The position numbers were made by a program, and so were the translations under genes. Below the pieces are notes generated by a model. The model had not been told where the DNA came from, did no database searches, and saw only the letters and a list, made by a program, of their open reading frames with translations. Below, one piece after another: positions 27,160 to 39,499 of a stretch of 64,000 bases of DNA; within the stretch, counting starts at the first letter, position 1; each line of letters opens with the position of its first letter. Source of the DNA: Malurus cyaneus samueli (Eukaryota > Chordata > Aves > Passeriformes > Maluridae); assembly GCA_009741485.1 (NCBI GenBank), contig CM019215.1, forward strand, positions 81,238,187 to 81,302,186. Direction: 5' to 3'.

Positions 27160-28140
27160 GATAAAAAACTGAGATCAAGGCAAATATTTTAATAAATTTT
27201 CACTATCTCACTAATTCTCTGAAAAGCTTCAAACAGTACCTTGCATTAAAAGAAGGATATTGATCTACCAATTTTGGGTTGTGTCCTCAATTATTTGCAA
27301 CAATCTTTAACACAAAAAAGTAAAACAGAGGACAATTGCACAGTGTGCAAAGCTGGTGACTATCTATGGAGATGCTGTTGTCCTAACTTCAGAGTAGGTT
27401 TGTAGATTAAATTACTCATCTGGTGTTCCCCCTTCAATCAGAAGAGAAAAAGGTGCCTCTGAAGGTTAATTGGTAACATTTGCAGATAAATCATTGCAGA
27501 TGTTATCTAGAAATGCCAGTCTGACTTCATTACCTTGTCTCAGGCTCCCTCTACAGTCAATTTCCCTGAAAGTTCCTGACAGGTGTCACTGGCATGTGCT
27601 GCAATGCTCAATGTTCAGAACNCCAAAACCCAGGCCTCTGGCTATATGATAAAATAGAAATTATAAATTCTGTCAGAGGGTTTAGAGAAGGAGTAAGGAT
27701 GCAGATATAGTTAATGCTTTGTCTGTATGGAAGTCTGCATTCTTCTCTGCTAAACCTTGAGGATATTTGGGTTGCTTTTTTACATGTCCTCTGTTTCCCA
27801 GTGAGCTGTGTGTGGAGCCAAAGAATGTGACCTTTGGGGTTGGGATCTTGCATTGGAGGCCAGGTACCTTAGAGAAAGCAGGACATAGTCCTCTGCTGAG
27901 TTCATCCCCTAAGGACTGCTGGAGTCTGAAAGCTAAGAATTTTGATCATCTGCTGAGCACAGCCTGAGCTCCATCAGCTTTCAAAGGAGCAAAGTTTAGT
28001 AGAGACTGTTCCATATTTGGTGAAGGAGCAGAAGAATCAGAATACAAACTCTGTATACAGTAAAACTTCCTAGAACAGATGGGTGGAAGTGAAATGAGTC
28101 TGGATTTTTATTTTTTTTTCCCATTTGAAACTGAAAGTAA
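27160..28140. other. Intergenic DNA between LTR remnant and CR1
   Basis: No gene or repeat is supported apart from the single ambiguous base at 27622. Confidence 0.5.
27622..27622. other. Single ambiguous base (N)
   Basis: One N occurs in otherwise complete sequence. A single N suggests an unresolved consensus base rather than a scaffold gap. Confidence 0.99.
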
Positions 28141-28149
28141 GTGTTTTCT

Positions 28150-28737
28150 GATTATGTTGCAAATAGTGCAGCCAGGAGGACCAGGACAGTGATCACCTCC
28201 TTTTACTCAGAACTGGTGAGGCCAAATCTCAAATCCTGTGTCCAGTTCTGGGCCCCTCACAGCAAGAAGCACGTTGAGGTGCTGGAGAGTGTTCAGAGAA
28301 GGGCAATGGAGCTGGTGAAGGTTCAGAATCACAAATCTGATGAGGAGCAACTGAAGGAGCTGGTGTTTTTAGCCTGGAGAAAAGGAGACTCATGAAATTC
28401 CTTATTGCTGTCTACAACTGCCTGAGAGGAGGCTGCAGTGAGGTGAGGGTCAGTCTCTCCTCCCAAGTAGCACGCAATAGCAGGAGAGGAAATGTCCTCT
28501 TGTTACACCAGTGGATGTTTAGATTGAATATTAGGAATAATTCCTTCATGGAAAAGGTTGACAAGCATTGGAACAGCTGCCCAGGGAAATGGTGGAGTCA
28601 CTGCCTCTGGAGGTATTTTAAAGATGGGCAGATGTGGCCCTTAGCTACATGGTTTAGTGGTGGATTTGGCAAAGTTAAGAGTTGGACTTGATGATCATAC
28701 AGGTCTCTTCCAACCCAAACAAATCTCTGATTCCATG
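28150..28737 (+). mobile_element. CR1 LINE 3' fragment with ORF2 tail
   Basis: About 590 bases of CR1. The translated start (LVRPNLKSCVQFWAPHSKKH, then VLESVQRRAMELVK) matches the CR1 ORF2 C-terminal segment LVRPHLEYCVQFWAPHYK. Further on, the EEQLKEL, YNCLRGGCSEV and KHWNSCPGKWW remnants appear in shifted frames. The end has GGACTTGATGATCATACAGG and CTTCCAACCC, the CR1 3' UTR. Several frameshifts make it inactive; the copy is 5'-truncated. Confidence 0.93.
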
Positions 28738-28739
28738 TT

Positions 28740-30345
28740 GTCTTCCTGAATGTCACTGCCACTTGACAAACAAAAGTATGTGTCACCAAAAACTGTATCT
28801 CTGTCCCACCTAATGTTTTAATGTCCACCCCTAAAATGTGTGCTAAACAGCAACCAGAATATTTGTACCATTTCTTAACACTGACTTGGCTTTATGCAGA
28901 ATTTGGCTAAGCACCAAAAAGGCAGGTAGGATTAGCTATGAACTGGTAAAAAGTAATAGCACTATTTTCTAGACAGATATCATGTAGTTCATACTCATGC
29001 TTTAGTGCAGAGGGAAAATGATAATAAAAAGAGGAGCAGCAAAGCATAATAGTCAATATAGGAGATAGCAATTTCAGAGGAAGTTTATCTAGACTTCAAG
29101 ACATCTTTCAGTGAGAGATTAAGACTAATATTTAAACTACATACTTACATAATTATATGGAAAGCTGAAGGTAATTTAATTTTTCTGTTTGCCTCTACAC
29201 TCATGAAAAGAGAGCTCTAAATTAATTGAGCCACATTTCCCCTGACCAGATGGCAAGAAAAACACCCAGAAACTATGGCAAGACAGGGGGTTTTACAGAC
29301 ATGAGTATGTCTGAAATGCTAACAATACAGACCCTAAGAGAGAAGCAAGAGAACAGGCAAATTACTGTGTAGAGGCTCTGAAGACAAAAGTTGAGGATAT
29401 TTTATGGAGACAGATGGGAATCATGAGCACCCTTAACAAATACCTTTCTGTTTGGATTTCTCGGGGACTTTTTGAACTCTCTTTTATTTGAAATCATTGC
29501 ATTTAACTATTTGTGTATCCTCTGGACTTCCAAAATACCATATTTCTTTGAGAGCGGGGACAGAAAGGGGGTTAATTTGAGCTTTGCTTTCAGTTTCCAT
29601 GCTGATACTTCATGTGTGCTTCTGCTTCCTGCTTTTCTGTAGTGTTGCAGTTTCTCCATTTAGGCTCATTGATGGTATTTCTGATACCATCAGAAATGGA
29701 CATCTCTTTTCAACACGTGTGAGAAGTGAGTATCCTGTTAAAGCCTTTGGCAGCTCCACTCATGTATCTGCTACTGCAATCACTGTCTCTTCTGCACCAT
29801 CTCTCTCAGACAGACACTTTCTGGGAAGTGGGATAGGTGGGATGAGATGACTTTTCTTGTCACAGAACTTCCAGAGCCATTCCTGTCCCCCTGGCAAGGT
29901 TCTTTTTCTGTCACTAATGCCCCTGGCTTTTGATTGACCGCTGGCATGTTCCTTCCTTCTATCAGAGCAAAAAGTTTGGTGTTCCTCTCTTTCTAGAAGC
30001 AGCTGGGTCTTCATTGCTGGAGCAGCTGCTGCTGAGTCAATGGTCTTCATTCTAATCTAGCACTTACTGATTCTTTATAATATTTTGCTACAAAACCTGT
30101 CCAGTTGCATGATTGTGGGTAAGAATATGTAAGGGTTCAAGAATTAAAAAAAAAAAGAAAGCAAGGAAGGGGTATGGGATTGTGGTTCCCAGTGGTATTT
30201 TCTATAGTCTGTTACTGAGTGTGCCAGCTCTCACTCATGAACTGAGAGGTAATATTGGAGAATGAAGCATCTTGGCAGAGGTCCAGAGTGCCTCTCTCAT
30301 CTAGGAGAGAAGCAGGCGTGAGATCGAGTCTGATGCGTAAAGTCT
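28740..30345. other. Intergenic DNA with an overlapping-hairpin site
   Basis: No gene is supported. The only structured element is a pair of overlapping hairpins at 29670-29697, listed separately. Confidence 0.5.
29670..29697. repeat. Two overlapping, mutually exclusive hairpins
   Basis: TGATGGTAT (29670-29678) pairs with ATACCATCA (29684-29692) around a 5-base loop. ATTTCTGAT (29677-29685) pairs with ATCAGAAAT (29689-29697) around a 3-base loop. Both stems are perfect 9-mers and share bases, so only one can form at a time. No transcript is known here. Confidence 0.8.
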
Positions 30346-30348
30346 TTA

Positions 30349-30450
30349 TCATAGAATCACAGAACCATAGAAGCATGAAGATCAGGGAAGACCTTCAAGA
30401 TTATCAAGTTCAACCTTTATGATTAATGGCTAATACCCCTTGCCTTACAG
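30349..30450 (-). mobile_element. Short CR1 3' end, minus orientation
   Basis: ATCATAGAATCACAGAACC followed by GACCTTCAAGATTATCAAGTTCAACC is the reverse complement of the CR1 3' terminus. Only about 100 bases are recognisable before similarity fades. Confidence 0.75.
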
Positions 30451-30459
30451 GGAACAGTT

Positions 30460-33355
30460 TTATAGCTGTGGATTCAGAAATCTGGGAATAATTTTTGTCC
30501 CTAATTTATCAATAGATCAAGGCTGTTATTCTGTCCTGTGCCTTTTTCTCTTTCTGCTGGTAAAAGGGTAGATAATAATGGACCCAAACTACTTCCCTGA
30601 GTATTTCCAAAAGACAGTGTTATCCTTGAAAGTAGTTTTATAGCCAGATTTCCAACATACCTAGCACCACTGCACAAGAGCAGTGAGGAGATGTGATCAG
30701 GATCACATTTGTGCCATTTGTTTGGCACATTGAGATTTACTGCTAGCTAGAATTTCTGCATAATAGAGCCAACTAAACAAAAATATTAGGAATCAGAGAT
30801 TTTTCTTGAAGCCTCTCACTGCTGGATCTCAAAAGCAATTTTTCTGTGAAAGCATTCTTCATCAAAATGGTCCATTTTGTCCCTTCCTCTTTCAGCCCCG
30901 TCCTGCACCAGCAACACATCTAAGATGGTGACTATGAAAACCAAACCCAGAAATAATCAAGGTGAGCTGATGACACATCACATCCAAGGGAAAACTCAAA
31001 ATCATGCACAGTGTATTTAAGCTGTAGGAGGAAATATTTGCCACAACATTAATACTTCTTGTTACTCCCTCTCCCTAACCTGCTAATGCTTCTGAGTTCT
31101 TAGAAGGAATTAATAAAATACAAGGTATTGAAGAAATATTCTGTTATAATCCACTGTGGAAGAACCACAAGCAGAAGTAGACGTGACACAGAATGGCAAG
31201 TGGCCTGGATTGCTTGATAAATAAAGGCTGATGTATTTAAAGTGCATGGAACCCTGAGATAGTTTGCAATGGAAAAAGAGAGAGATTATTATTAAACTGT
31301 TTTTCTGTTGCCTCTCTCTGAATGAGGCCTTTTGTTTGGCTGGTCCTGAATGCAATTAAAAGAGAAAACAAAAATATTGCCTCTCTCTAGAGTTCCCATT
31401 TTCTCTGCATTATATTTCTGAGCACATCATGTCCTTTAGACTAATTTTTTTTTTTTGTAGATGAAACTGCAGAGCTGATGCTTTAAAATCTCCCTTTCCA
31501 GCCATTTACTCTCTTACTTGTCACTATGTCCTGTCCCAGGGCACTCCTGCTCTGACCCTCCATCCTGACCCCAAGGGCAATTGTGTGCCTGCTGACTGTA
31601 AATCACTGCTGTGGACTCTGCCTGTAGTTCCAGGGCCCTGCTTGTCTCAGCCTTGCCTGACTGCAGAGCTCTCCTCACCATGAGATCACCATTTGGTTTT
31701 CTCTCTCCAGACCCTGTGAAGTGTGATTTCAGCAATGGATATTCATAAAGGACAAAGTGGGAACCAACAGTGCAGCAGCGTGTTCCAGCAACTGTGACAT
31801 CTGGCTGACTTTGAATGGGCTAAACTGACCCTTGAGAGTTGAGAGCTCTTCCCTTATAGCTCTTGGCTTTCTATAGCATCCATCTGTGTGTACATCCAAA
31901 CTTTTAACCCATGCACAGCCTGTATCACTTTCCAGGAGCTGATCATGTTGATGTGATAAGGGTCTGGAAGCAGCATATTTGTTGATATGTATGGCTTATC
32001 CTCAGCAGGCAGGTAAACTCTGACCTTTTATTTTTTTGTCTTCATCTTTGCATAATAGTTGAAATCACAGTCAGACTTTTGCAGATACCTCCAGGGTGTC
32101 CTTGTCCTATTATTAATGTATTTTCAGACACCTGTTGTATTTATTCTTTTAAATATGATGGAAAGACTCGCTGCCAGGAACATTTTGGATCAGTAAAAGA
32201 ATGAAAATGATGGCTGTAGAGACATTACATAGCTCCTTAAATATAAATAAGAAATGGGTGTCTTCATACAAGTACATCTGAGATATTAGTCAGCCTTTCT
32301 TTCTTATGAAAAGTGTCATTTCATGCTACTATCTTGCTGTAAAACCATTTCAAGTAATGTGGCCAAATTCTATCATATTATTAGGTTTCACAAGATGGTG
32401 TGCAGAAAAAGAAAGGTGAATTAAACCCAAAAAATTTCCTGGAATATTTTTTTCTGCCTGCAAGTTAAAATCACAACAATTTGTCTTTTACACATTAAAA
32501 TACCTGTTTTCCGTAGAAATACCTTTTAAAATTCGTTAAGTCTACTGTTGAGAAGTGCATGTAGGAAGAATCATTAAGATTGATCAGAATGTATGAACTC
32601 TAGCCAGAGATAACAAAACAGTCTGACTTACAATCAATGCTTTAAATATTCTTGTGTAAAAGGATGATAGATTTTTGACAAATAAATTATTTGAACCCCC
32701 AATAATTTTAATGTTATTTAAAAAAAATTGGCATGTGAGAAAGAGATAAGTGTTTAATGAGAAGTTAGAACTTTAACCAATTAATAGCATGATTTAACTG
32801 CATTGCATGCTTTAATATGTATTATTTGTAAAACTGTAGGACTACCTGTCAGTTTATCAGAGGCTTCAGGGTTTTGAATTTATGTCTCTTTACTCTGCTT
32901 GATTCATTCTGCTGCTGCACTCTCTCAGAGTAAGCTCTATGTTCAAAAGCTCAGCTTGGCCTTCCAATCCTAAAAAAGCTAAATAATCTATACAGCTAAA
33001 AAAATCAATACAGAAATCTTTTTCTTTAGGTTTTACATGGAAAAGTACCTGTCTTTTTCATTGTAATGAGAGCTCAAAACAAAGGATATTTACAAAGCAT
33101 TTCATTTTATAAGTCCTTATTTTTAATTTAAAGAGAAAATAATGTAAATTATGAAACAGATCAGAAATCAATACAGTCCCAAAAATCACGTGCTTCTTGC
33201 AGACCAGTGCAGGCAAGTAACTAAGATTTTGGGGTTCCTCCCATGTAGTGCTCTGCTTGCAGCCCTAGGAGAGCTCGTTGGTCAAGCTGGCTGTCCATGT
33301 ACACCACCAGATAATTTCTGCAGCCTAGAGGGGCTTTTGAATGTGGGTGGAGTAT
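30460..33355. other. Intergenic DNA between CR1 pieces
   Basis: No gene is supported. A GC-richer segment near 31505-31790 looks different from its surroundings and could be a diverged LTR or other repeat, but I cannot name it. The remainder is AT-rich. Confidence 0.45.
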
Positions 33356-33361
33356 AGGAAA

Positions 33362-33729
33362 GGTTGAGAGAATTGGATTTGTTCAGCCTGGGAAAGAGAA
33401 AGCTTTGGGATAACATAATTACAGCCTTGCAGTACCTGAAGGGAACCTTAAGAAAGATGGAGAAGGGCTTTGTACAAGATCATACAGAACAGAGGGAATA
33501 AAGAGAGTAGTTTTAGATTGGATATCAGGAAGAAATTATTTTCTATAGTGGTGGTGAAGCACTGGAACAGGTTGCCCAGGGAAGCTGTGGATGCCCCTTC
33601 CCAGGAAATGTTCAAGACAAGGTTGGACAGGGCCTTGACTGTCTAGTGGAGGGTATTCCTGCCTATGTCAAGGGGTTTTGAATAAGATGACCCTTCAAGT
33701 GTCTTCCAGGCCATTTTATGATTCTATGA
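33362..33729 (+). mobile_element. CR1 LINE 3' fragment with intact terminus
   Basis: The copy starts in GAATTGGATTTGTTCAGCCT, continues through GATTGGATATCAGGAAGAAA and GGTTGCCCAGGGAAGC, and ends with ATTTTATGATTCTATGATT, the typical CR1 3' terminal direct repeat. It is about 370 bases, 5'-truncated, with small indels. It is followed after about 8 bases by a 29-base A run. Confidence 0.94.
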
Positions 33730-33737
33730 TTAACCTG

Positions 33738-33766
<29 letters not shown>
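33738..33766. repeat. 29-base poly-A tract beside a CR1 end
   Basis: A pure A run begins 9 bases after the CR1 terminus. CR1 elements normally do not carry poly-A tails, so this may be independent slippage or a chimeric insertion. Confidence 0.95.
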
Positions 33767-33768
<2 letters not shown>

Positions 33769-33769
33769 T

Positions 33770-36700
33770 TTTAAAAGTGTAAACAGGCTGCTTTGCTTTA
33801 TATGATCATTATATAGTCCCTTCCATACAGAATCGCATGCTGCCTTGTTCTAGTGGAAGGTCAGGATCTAATACAGATTTCTGGGAAATGTTTTTGTCTG
33901 TGAAGCACTGTTTGTGTTTCTCTTGGTTTATTCCAATGAATAGAGCTTAATGCCATCTCATCTGTGGTGCTTCTATGCGCACTTATGTTGCTTCCATAGG
34001 CTTTCTTTTCCTACAGCACAAACCCAATTTCTCATTTATTAAGTTTGATTTTGTACAAAAATTATTTACAGTGTCTCTTTGTTTCTGTTTCCTCATATTT
34101 TCCTATAATTTACTTTGAAATAAACAGTCAAAAAGTTGTTTTCTTCATCTGCATTTGTAAGCTTTTAAAATTAAATATAAATGAAAACCTTTTGACCAGT
34201 ATATTTTATTCCCCATCTTGCCCATTTTATGGGCTTATGATATCTCATAGGTAAATAGGATGAATCCAGCTGTTTATTATCCAAGGTAATGGAACAGTGT
34301 TTTTTCTATGTGTAGCACACACAAAATGCAAACAAATGTTTTCTATTGTGGCTAGTGTTTTTTAAATTTCCTCATGGGGGACTTTGTGAAATGGAATTTC
34401 AGCAAAGGGAAAGGAAAGCAGGACAGGACCTAGATAGCAAGGTGCCCAATCAGCTTATTGCTGTGCAAATTTCTCTCAACCATTTTGTTGCCCCAGTGAG
34501 CCTTAGCACACATGGGTCACCTTGCTAAGAGCAGGGAGATGTGCTGTTGGGAGAGAGAGATGTGACACACACAGCAAAAAGGTAGTAAATATTTTCTTCT
34601 TTTTGGCTAAGCCACTTTGAACTATTTATTTTGGGATGAGAAAGAATGAATTAATTTATATGTCAGACAAGGCTGTGAAAGCTTTCAAAATTTTTAAAAG
34701 AAATTTATCATTGCAAAGCCAAGCTGCTATTGACTTAATTGGGAGAGGCAATCATCAGACCATGGAATTAAAGGGGAAAATAAAAAGAATAATTAAGAAA
34801 TCTGCCAGTTACTCCCCAAATTTATGTTTTAATGTGAGAAATTGAAAGACAAAGCTAGCAATAATGTTGTAAACCAAATGACACCAATGAAAATATTCTT
34901 AATGTCTGCTATTATTGCTGAGGCAGAGAGCAGCTCTTGTGGGAGTTGTGCTGCCCTGAGGAGCAGCTCACCTTGGGCTCCTTCCTGCCTCAGATGTATG
35001 ACTGCCATGGGGAACTGAGTCTCTGCACCATGCAGCAGCAGGATTTGAAGGTGTAGTGACCTCCAGATTTCTTCCAGGAACAACTAACAGTCAATATAAA
35101 ATAGAGTTTCATAAAGTGTATAAACCCAGAATGATAATCAGCTGGTCTTTTCATGCCCTTGGTTTTCCTTTCCCAGAAGATTCTGATTGTGTTGTTTGTC
35201 TGAAACCTTGATAGGCAAAGTGGTTGACTCAGTTCTTATTTCCTTCACCTCTTCTTGACCTTTGGAAGGTGATGTCTTATTCCTCTGTACAATACACCTG
35301 CTTGGCTTAAAAATACTTCCTCTGGTACACAACAAATTGATTTTATATTTATTTTGGATCACCTTGGTCCATTTCTTTATTTTTACTTTCACTTCATTGT
35401 TAAGGATATCCCCCAACTCCCCACCCCATACAGACACAACATAATTGGTTAGAAAACACTCAAATGACATTCTTTTTTGACTGCTTCTGGTTTTCATATT
35501 TAAACTCTTTAAATTCTCTTACTTTTTTTGAATGTTCCCTAAATGTTTCTGTTGCCATGCACTATTTTATGATGAACAACTTGTTTGACTGAACTCAATC
35601 CCAATTCCTAACACTTTTTGTCATACTGGGGCTCTTCAGAGAGGCAGCAAATCAGAACTCTGATATTCTTCCAGCCCTCATTTGCTGCTGGAACTGCCAG
35701 GAGAGTTTCTGTCACTTGATAAAGTTTGGAATGATGATTTTATGTCACTTTCAGTACTCAAGAGAATGTTTCTTTCCGAGGTGAGGTTCATGTAAAATCA
35801 AGAGTGCTCCCATCACTTCCAGCTGACTCATTTCCCTCAGCCAGGTATACAACTTTCTCTGCAAACTCAATATCTCTCAATTCTATCAAGAATTTTTGAT
35901 TCAACTTGTGACACTGCACATGCGTTTTTAGTGTTTGTTTCTGGCTGAACTAATTGGGTTCATGTCAATTGAAATTCCACAAGAATCTGCACATTTCTAA
36001 CAGCATTTCTGCCTTCAGCCTAGGTGCCTATTCAAGTGTCACTCTCTAGCAGTTTTTTTCCCTCATCTTTTAGTTGACCCTGGTAAGAATTAAGCAAAAT
36101 ACTGGAGTGCACATTCTATATAAAGGTCATAAAACTCTCTCTGTTCAGTTGTTTTTATTGAGAAAATTTGTTGTTATTTAGTTAATATCTGTATATCTGA
36201 TCTCCTGTCAGAGGCACCTCGCCCTGTATCACTCAGATGCAGTTTTGGTGTGAGATTGCAGGGTCACAGCAGATGTGTTCGTATTATGGGAATTGCTACA
36301 GACTGCCATAAATTGTAGAGTTTTTTTTCAGGAGATTCAAACTCCATAGTTTTTTAAAACCAAAGCCCAATAGCTACCAATAATGTCTAACCTCTCACCT
36401 TGCACAGGCATTGAAGTTTCAGGCATTGTGTGTTTGTGCAGTGAGCCTTTAAGTGCCAGCCACCATGTGACAATAGAATACATTTCCCTTTGCCATCAGT
36501 CCCTGAGAAAGGATAAACAATCCAGGCTTATTCACTCCAGAAGTTGTTCTGCTTTTGAAACCATTATCATCCTGTATTTCTTCTCTGAATGGTACATTCT
36601 TATTTCCATTTGTTCTGAATTTGTTTTCCTGACCTCAGGGGTTAAGTTTTATTTGTAAAATGTATTTCCAACAAAACTAGCCCTCCTTGTTCTCTGATAC

Positions 36701-38925
36701 TTGGATACTTTCTGAAGCACTGGTGGATAAAGCAGTACTTTTCAATGAGTTTTTAACATTTGACCGAACTTTTAACTTTTGCAGAAGCCTTACAGCCCAC
36801 ACATAGAGTGGCAGATCCTATCTCTGCACTATCTCGGCACTGTTGCTTTGCAATGTGATGTATGACAGCCAGATTACTCATGGACTTCAGCTTGTATTAG
36901 TTTACTTGGAAAAGACCTTCCAAGATTACGAGCATTTTTTGATTAATATTGTGGTCATTTCCATTACTATTTCTGTGCAAGACTTCAGCTCATTCTGGAA
37001 TGTCTCCCTGGAAAAGCCTGTTCATCATGATCCCTTTGGCTGATTGAAACATCTCTACAGAAGTAAAAGGAAGGTTTTATTCCTGTCAGGTTTCAGGAAC
37101 TTCTTTACAGACTTATATTGTTTTGTACTGAAGCATTTATTGCAGTCTCTGCACTGTAATATGTTGCAATAGAAATATCATTTTATAAATAAACCCAAAG
37201 GCTATTGCACAATGCAGTTGAACATACCCAGAATCAAATCAAACGTGATTACATTGTATTGGGCTGGCACTTGGAAATCTGTGATGAAATTCAGAAAGGG
37301 TAATCTTGAGTCAGTACCCACCTACTTGAATTTAATTTGCATTCTGAGTCAGAGTGACTGCAGAACTGAATTGGATGTGTGCTGATCAGGAATCTAGAAA
37401 ATGTCTTACCCCCAAATATCTTCTGTACTTGGAATGGCAAAACCAGAGAGTTATTTATAAATTAGTACAGCTTTTCTCACCTCCCTCCACCTGACAAAGT
37501 AACTTAAAATACAGGGCATTAAAAAAAAACCTGTCCACTCTGTGCTATCCCCTAATTCCCACCCCTTTTACCTATACAAGTTCCAGTTAAGGTTAAGCAT
37601 AAAAGAAAAAATAAATTTTGGGTATTTTCAGAATCAAGAAGGGGAAAGGAGAGAAAAATGGTTTATCTTGCCAAGAGTCATCTTTTTTATTGCTTCGGGG
37701 TGACAAACCTCCAGTGTCTAGATCTTCTTCTCTCTTTCCCCTTCAGTATAAAATAGGGGCAGATTCCTTATGTATCCTGAGAACCCAAAGTAAGTTTGGT
37801 TGCTTTTTTTTTTTTTTTTTTTGATGGCGTGGTTCTTCATTAGATGCACTAGTTTCCAGTGACTTTTTGTTTTGCATCTTGGTGCTACCAATCACCGGGT
37901 TTGGCTTTCTCGTGTCCATGTTGACATGGGATGGTTTAATACATGTATTGATTTTACTTTTTTTTCCAGGGTACCAGAGATGACATATTTGTGACTCATG
38001 CCCACAAAACTGTGAGTGATGGGTGCCTGCTGCAGTATTGGGTGTCTTTTTCATGTATTTAGATTGCATTTGATGTGCAGGGTCCCCAGATCAGCAGAAA
38101 TCATGAGCACAAGAAAAACTGCTGATATTTCTGATCAGTGGCTGAAAGTAAAATTAACTACATTACTGAGCATGCTCTGACACTTGAAATCCAGAGAGAT
38201 CATGTGGTTTTGTCATCTCTACCTTGAACCTCCTGAATTTCACCTCTGCCCTCCTGACGCTGGGTTTGTTTGTGTATGTTCTCCTTTCCATTCTCTCTGC
38301 AGAGATGATATCCCTGTCCTTGTTACACCTCTTCTCAGGAAATTTCTGCCTCTGGCAAAGCTCCTGTCAGCAGAGCTGCTCTATCAAGGACTGACTGGCT
38401 CAGGACCCTGCTGAAGGTGTCTGCACATCTAAACCTGCCCTTTATTTTTAATGGTAAATTATCATTCAGTTTGCAGTAGATGAAGAGAAACTTATTTAAT
38501 CACCACTGATTTATTTTCACAGGTAGACTATGAGAGCTCCATTTTAAAGTAGGAGAGGGCAGAACAGAGCAACACAGCTTCTGTTTGGTGTTAGAATACA
38601 GAAGGCTTAAAATTATGCAGATGAAGATGGAAGCATAGTTTTGTCAGATTTTTTTTCTCTTTGAAAACTCACAGTACCAGTGATAGTTCCATATATGGTT
38701 ACAATATAGATATGGCCAGGGAGAATGGACTCCATTTTTTGACAGAAACCAAAGGGAATAGACAAAAAATGGAGGAATCTGGACTACTGAGTGAAGAGTT
38801 CATCTCTGGTTTATAGAGACAGTATGAATCAGCTGTCTTTCAAGAACATGAGATAAAGGGTGCATTTTGTTCTGTTCCAGAGTGGTGAACAAGGCATGTG
38901 CTGATGCCAAAGAAATGTGGTTTAT
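33770..38925. other. Intergenic DNA without recognised genes
   Basis: About 5 kb of AT-rich DNA with no supported exon. A 19-base T run lies at 37804-37822. Open frames are below 120 codons on both strands with no recognised motifs. Confidence 0.55.
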
Positions 38926-39079
38926 ATGTGAGAGTACTGAGGTACTAATTAGGACGGAGTGGACTGGGCTGAAAATTGGCTCAGATTAACAGTGGAAAAA
39001 GAGAAGGTTGGATGTCTGAATTTAACCTCTTTATAAGCTGCAGCTTATAGAGCTCTTCCAAAAGCACCTGAGCTAGAAA

Positions 39080-39490
39080 ATATCTGGGTATATGGCCTTC
39101 ATACCACATTGGCCAAGTAGCACAGACGTGAAAAATGCCAGTATAGCCCTAAAATATGTGAAAAGAAGTATTTCTGGTGGAAGAGGGGTCACTGACATCA
39201 ACATAAACAGCTCTGCTGTTGCCTCATTTGTATACGACCCTTGTGTCCAGCTATGAGAAGGAATTTGAGAAGTGATGAGCCCATTTTTTGGAGGAAGCTA
39301 GGGTACTTTGGCTTAGCTAGTATACTGAGAGCTGAGGCGGCATGATTGTGAAAATAAATGAGATTAAGCATCATGTCTTAACTAAACTGAAGGACAATAT
39401 CACCATAGGAACAAATGGCTATAAAAAATTCACTGACAGATTAAGACCGGAAAACAGAAGCATCATGGTTTTAAACAATCTGAGACAGAA
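39080..39490 (+). mobile_element. Ancient CR1-like LINE remnant
   Basis: A heavily diverged stretch keeps the collinear order of older amniote CR1 ORF2 3' regions: GGGTATATGGC, then a CCACATTGGCCAAGTAGC segment, TGAAAAATGCCAGTATAGCC, GAAGTATTTCTGGTGGAAG, later TTTGGCTTAGCTAG, AGAGCTGAGG-GGCATGATTG, and GGAACAAATGGCTATAAA followed by ACAGATTAAGACCGGAAAAC. The match is better to CR1 subfamilies of the turtle and crocodile type than to the young avian ones in this window. Many frameshifts are present. It may extend left to about 38940. Confidence 0.65.
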
Positions 39491-39499
39491 AAAAAACAA

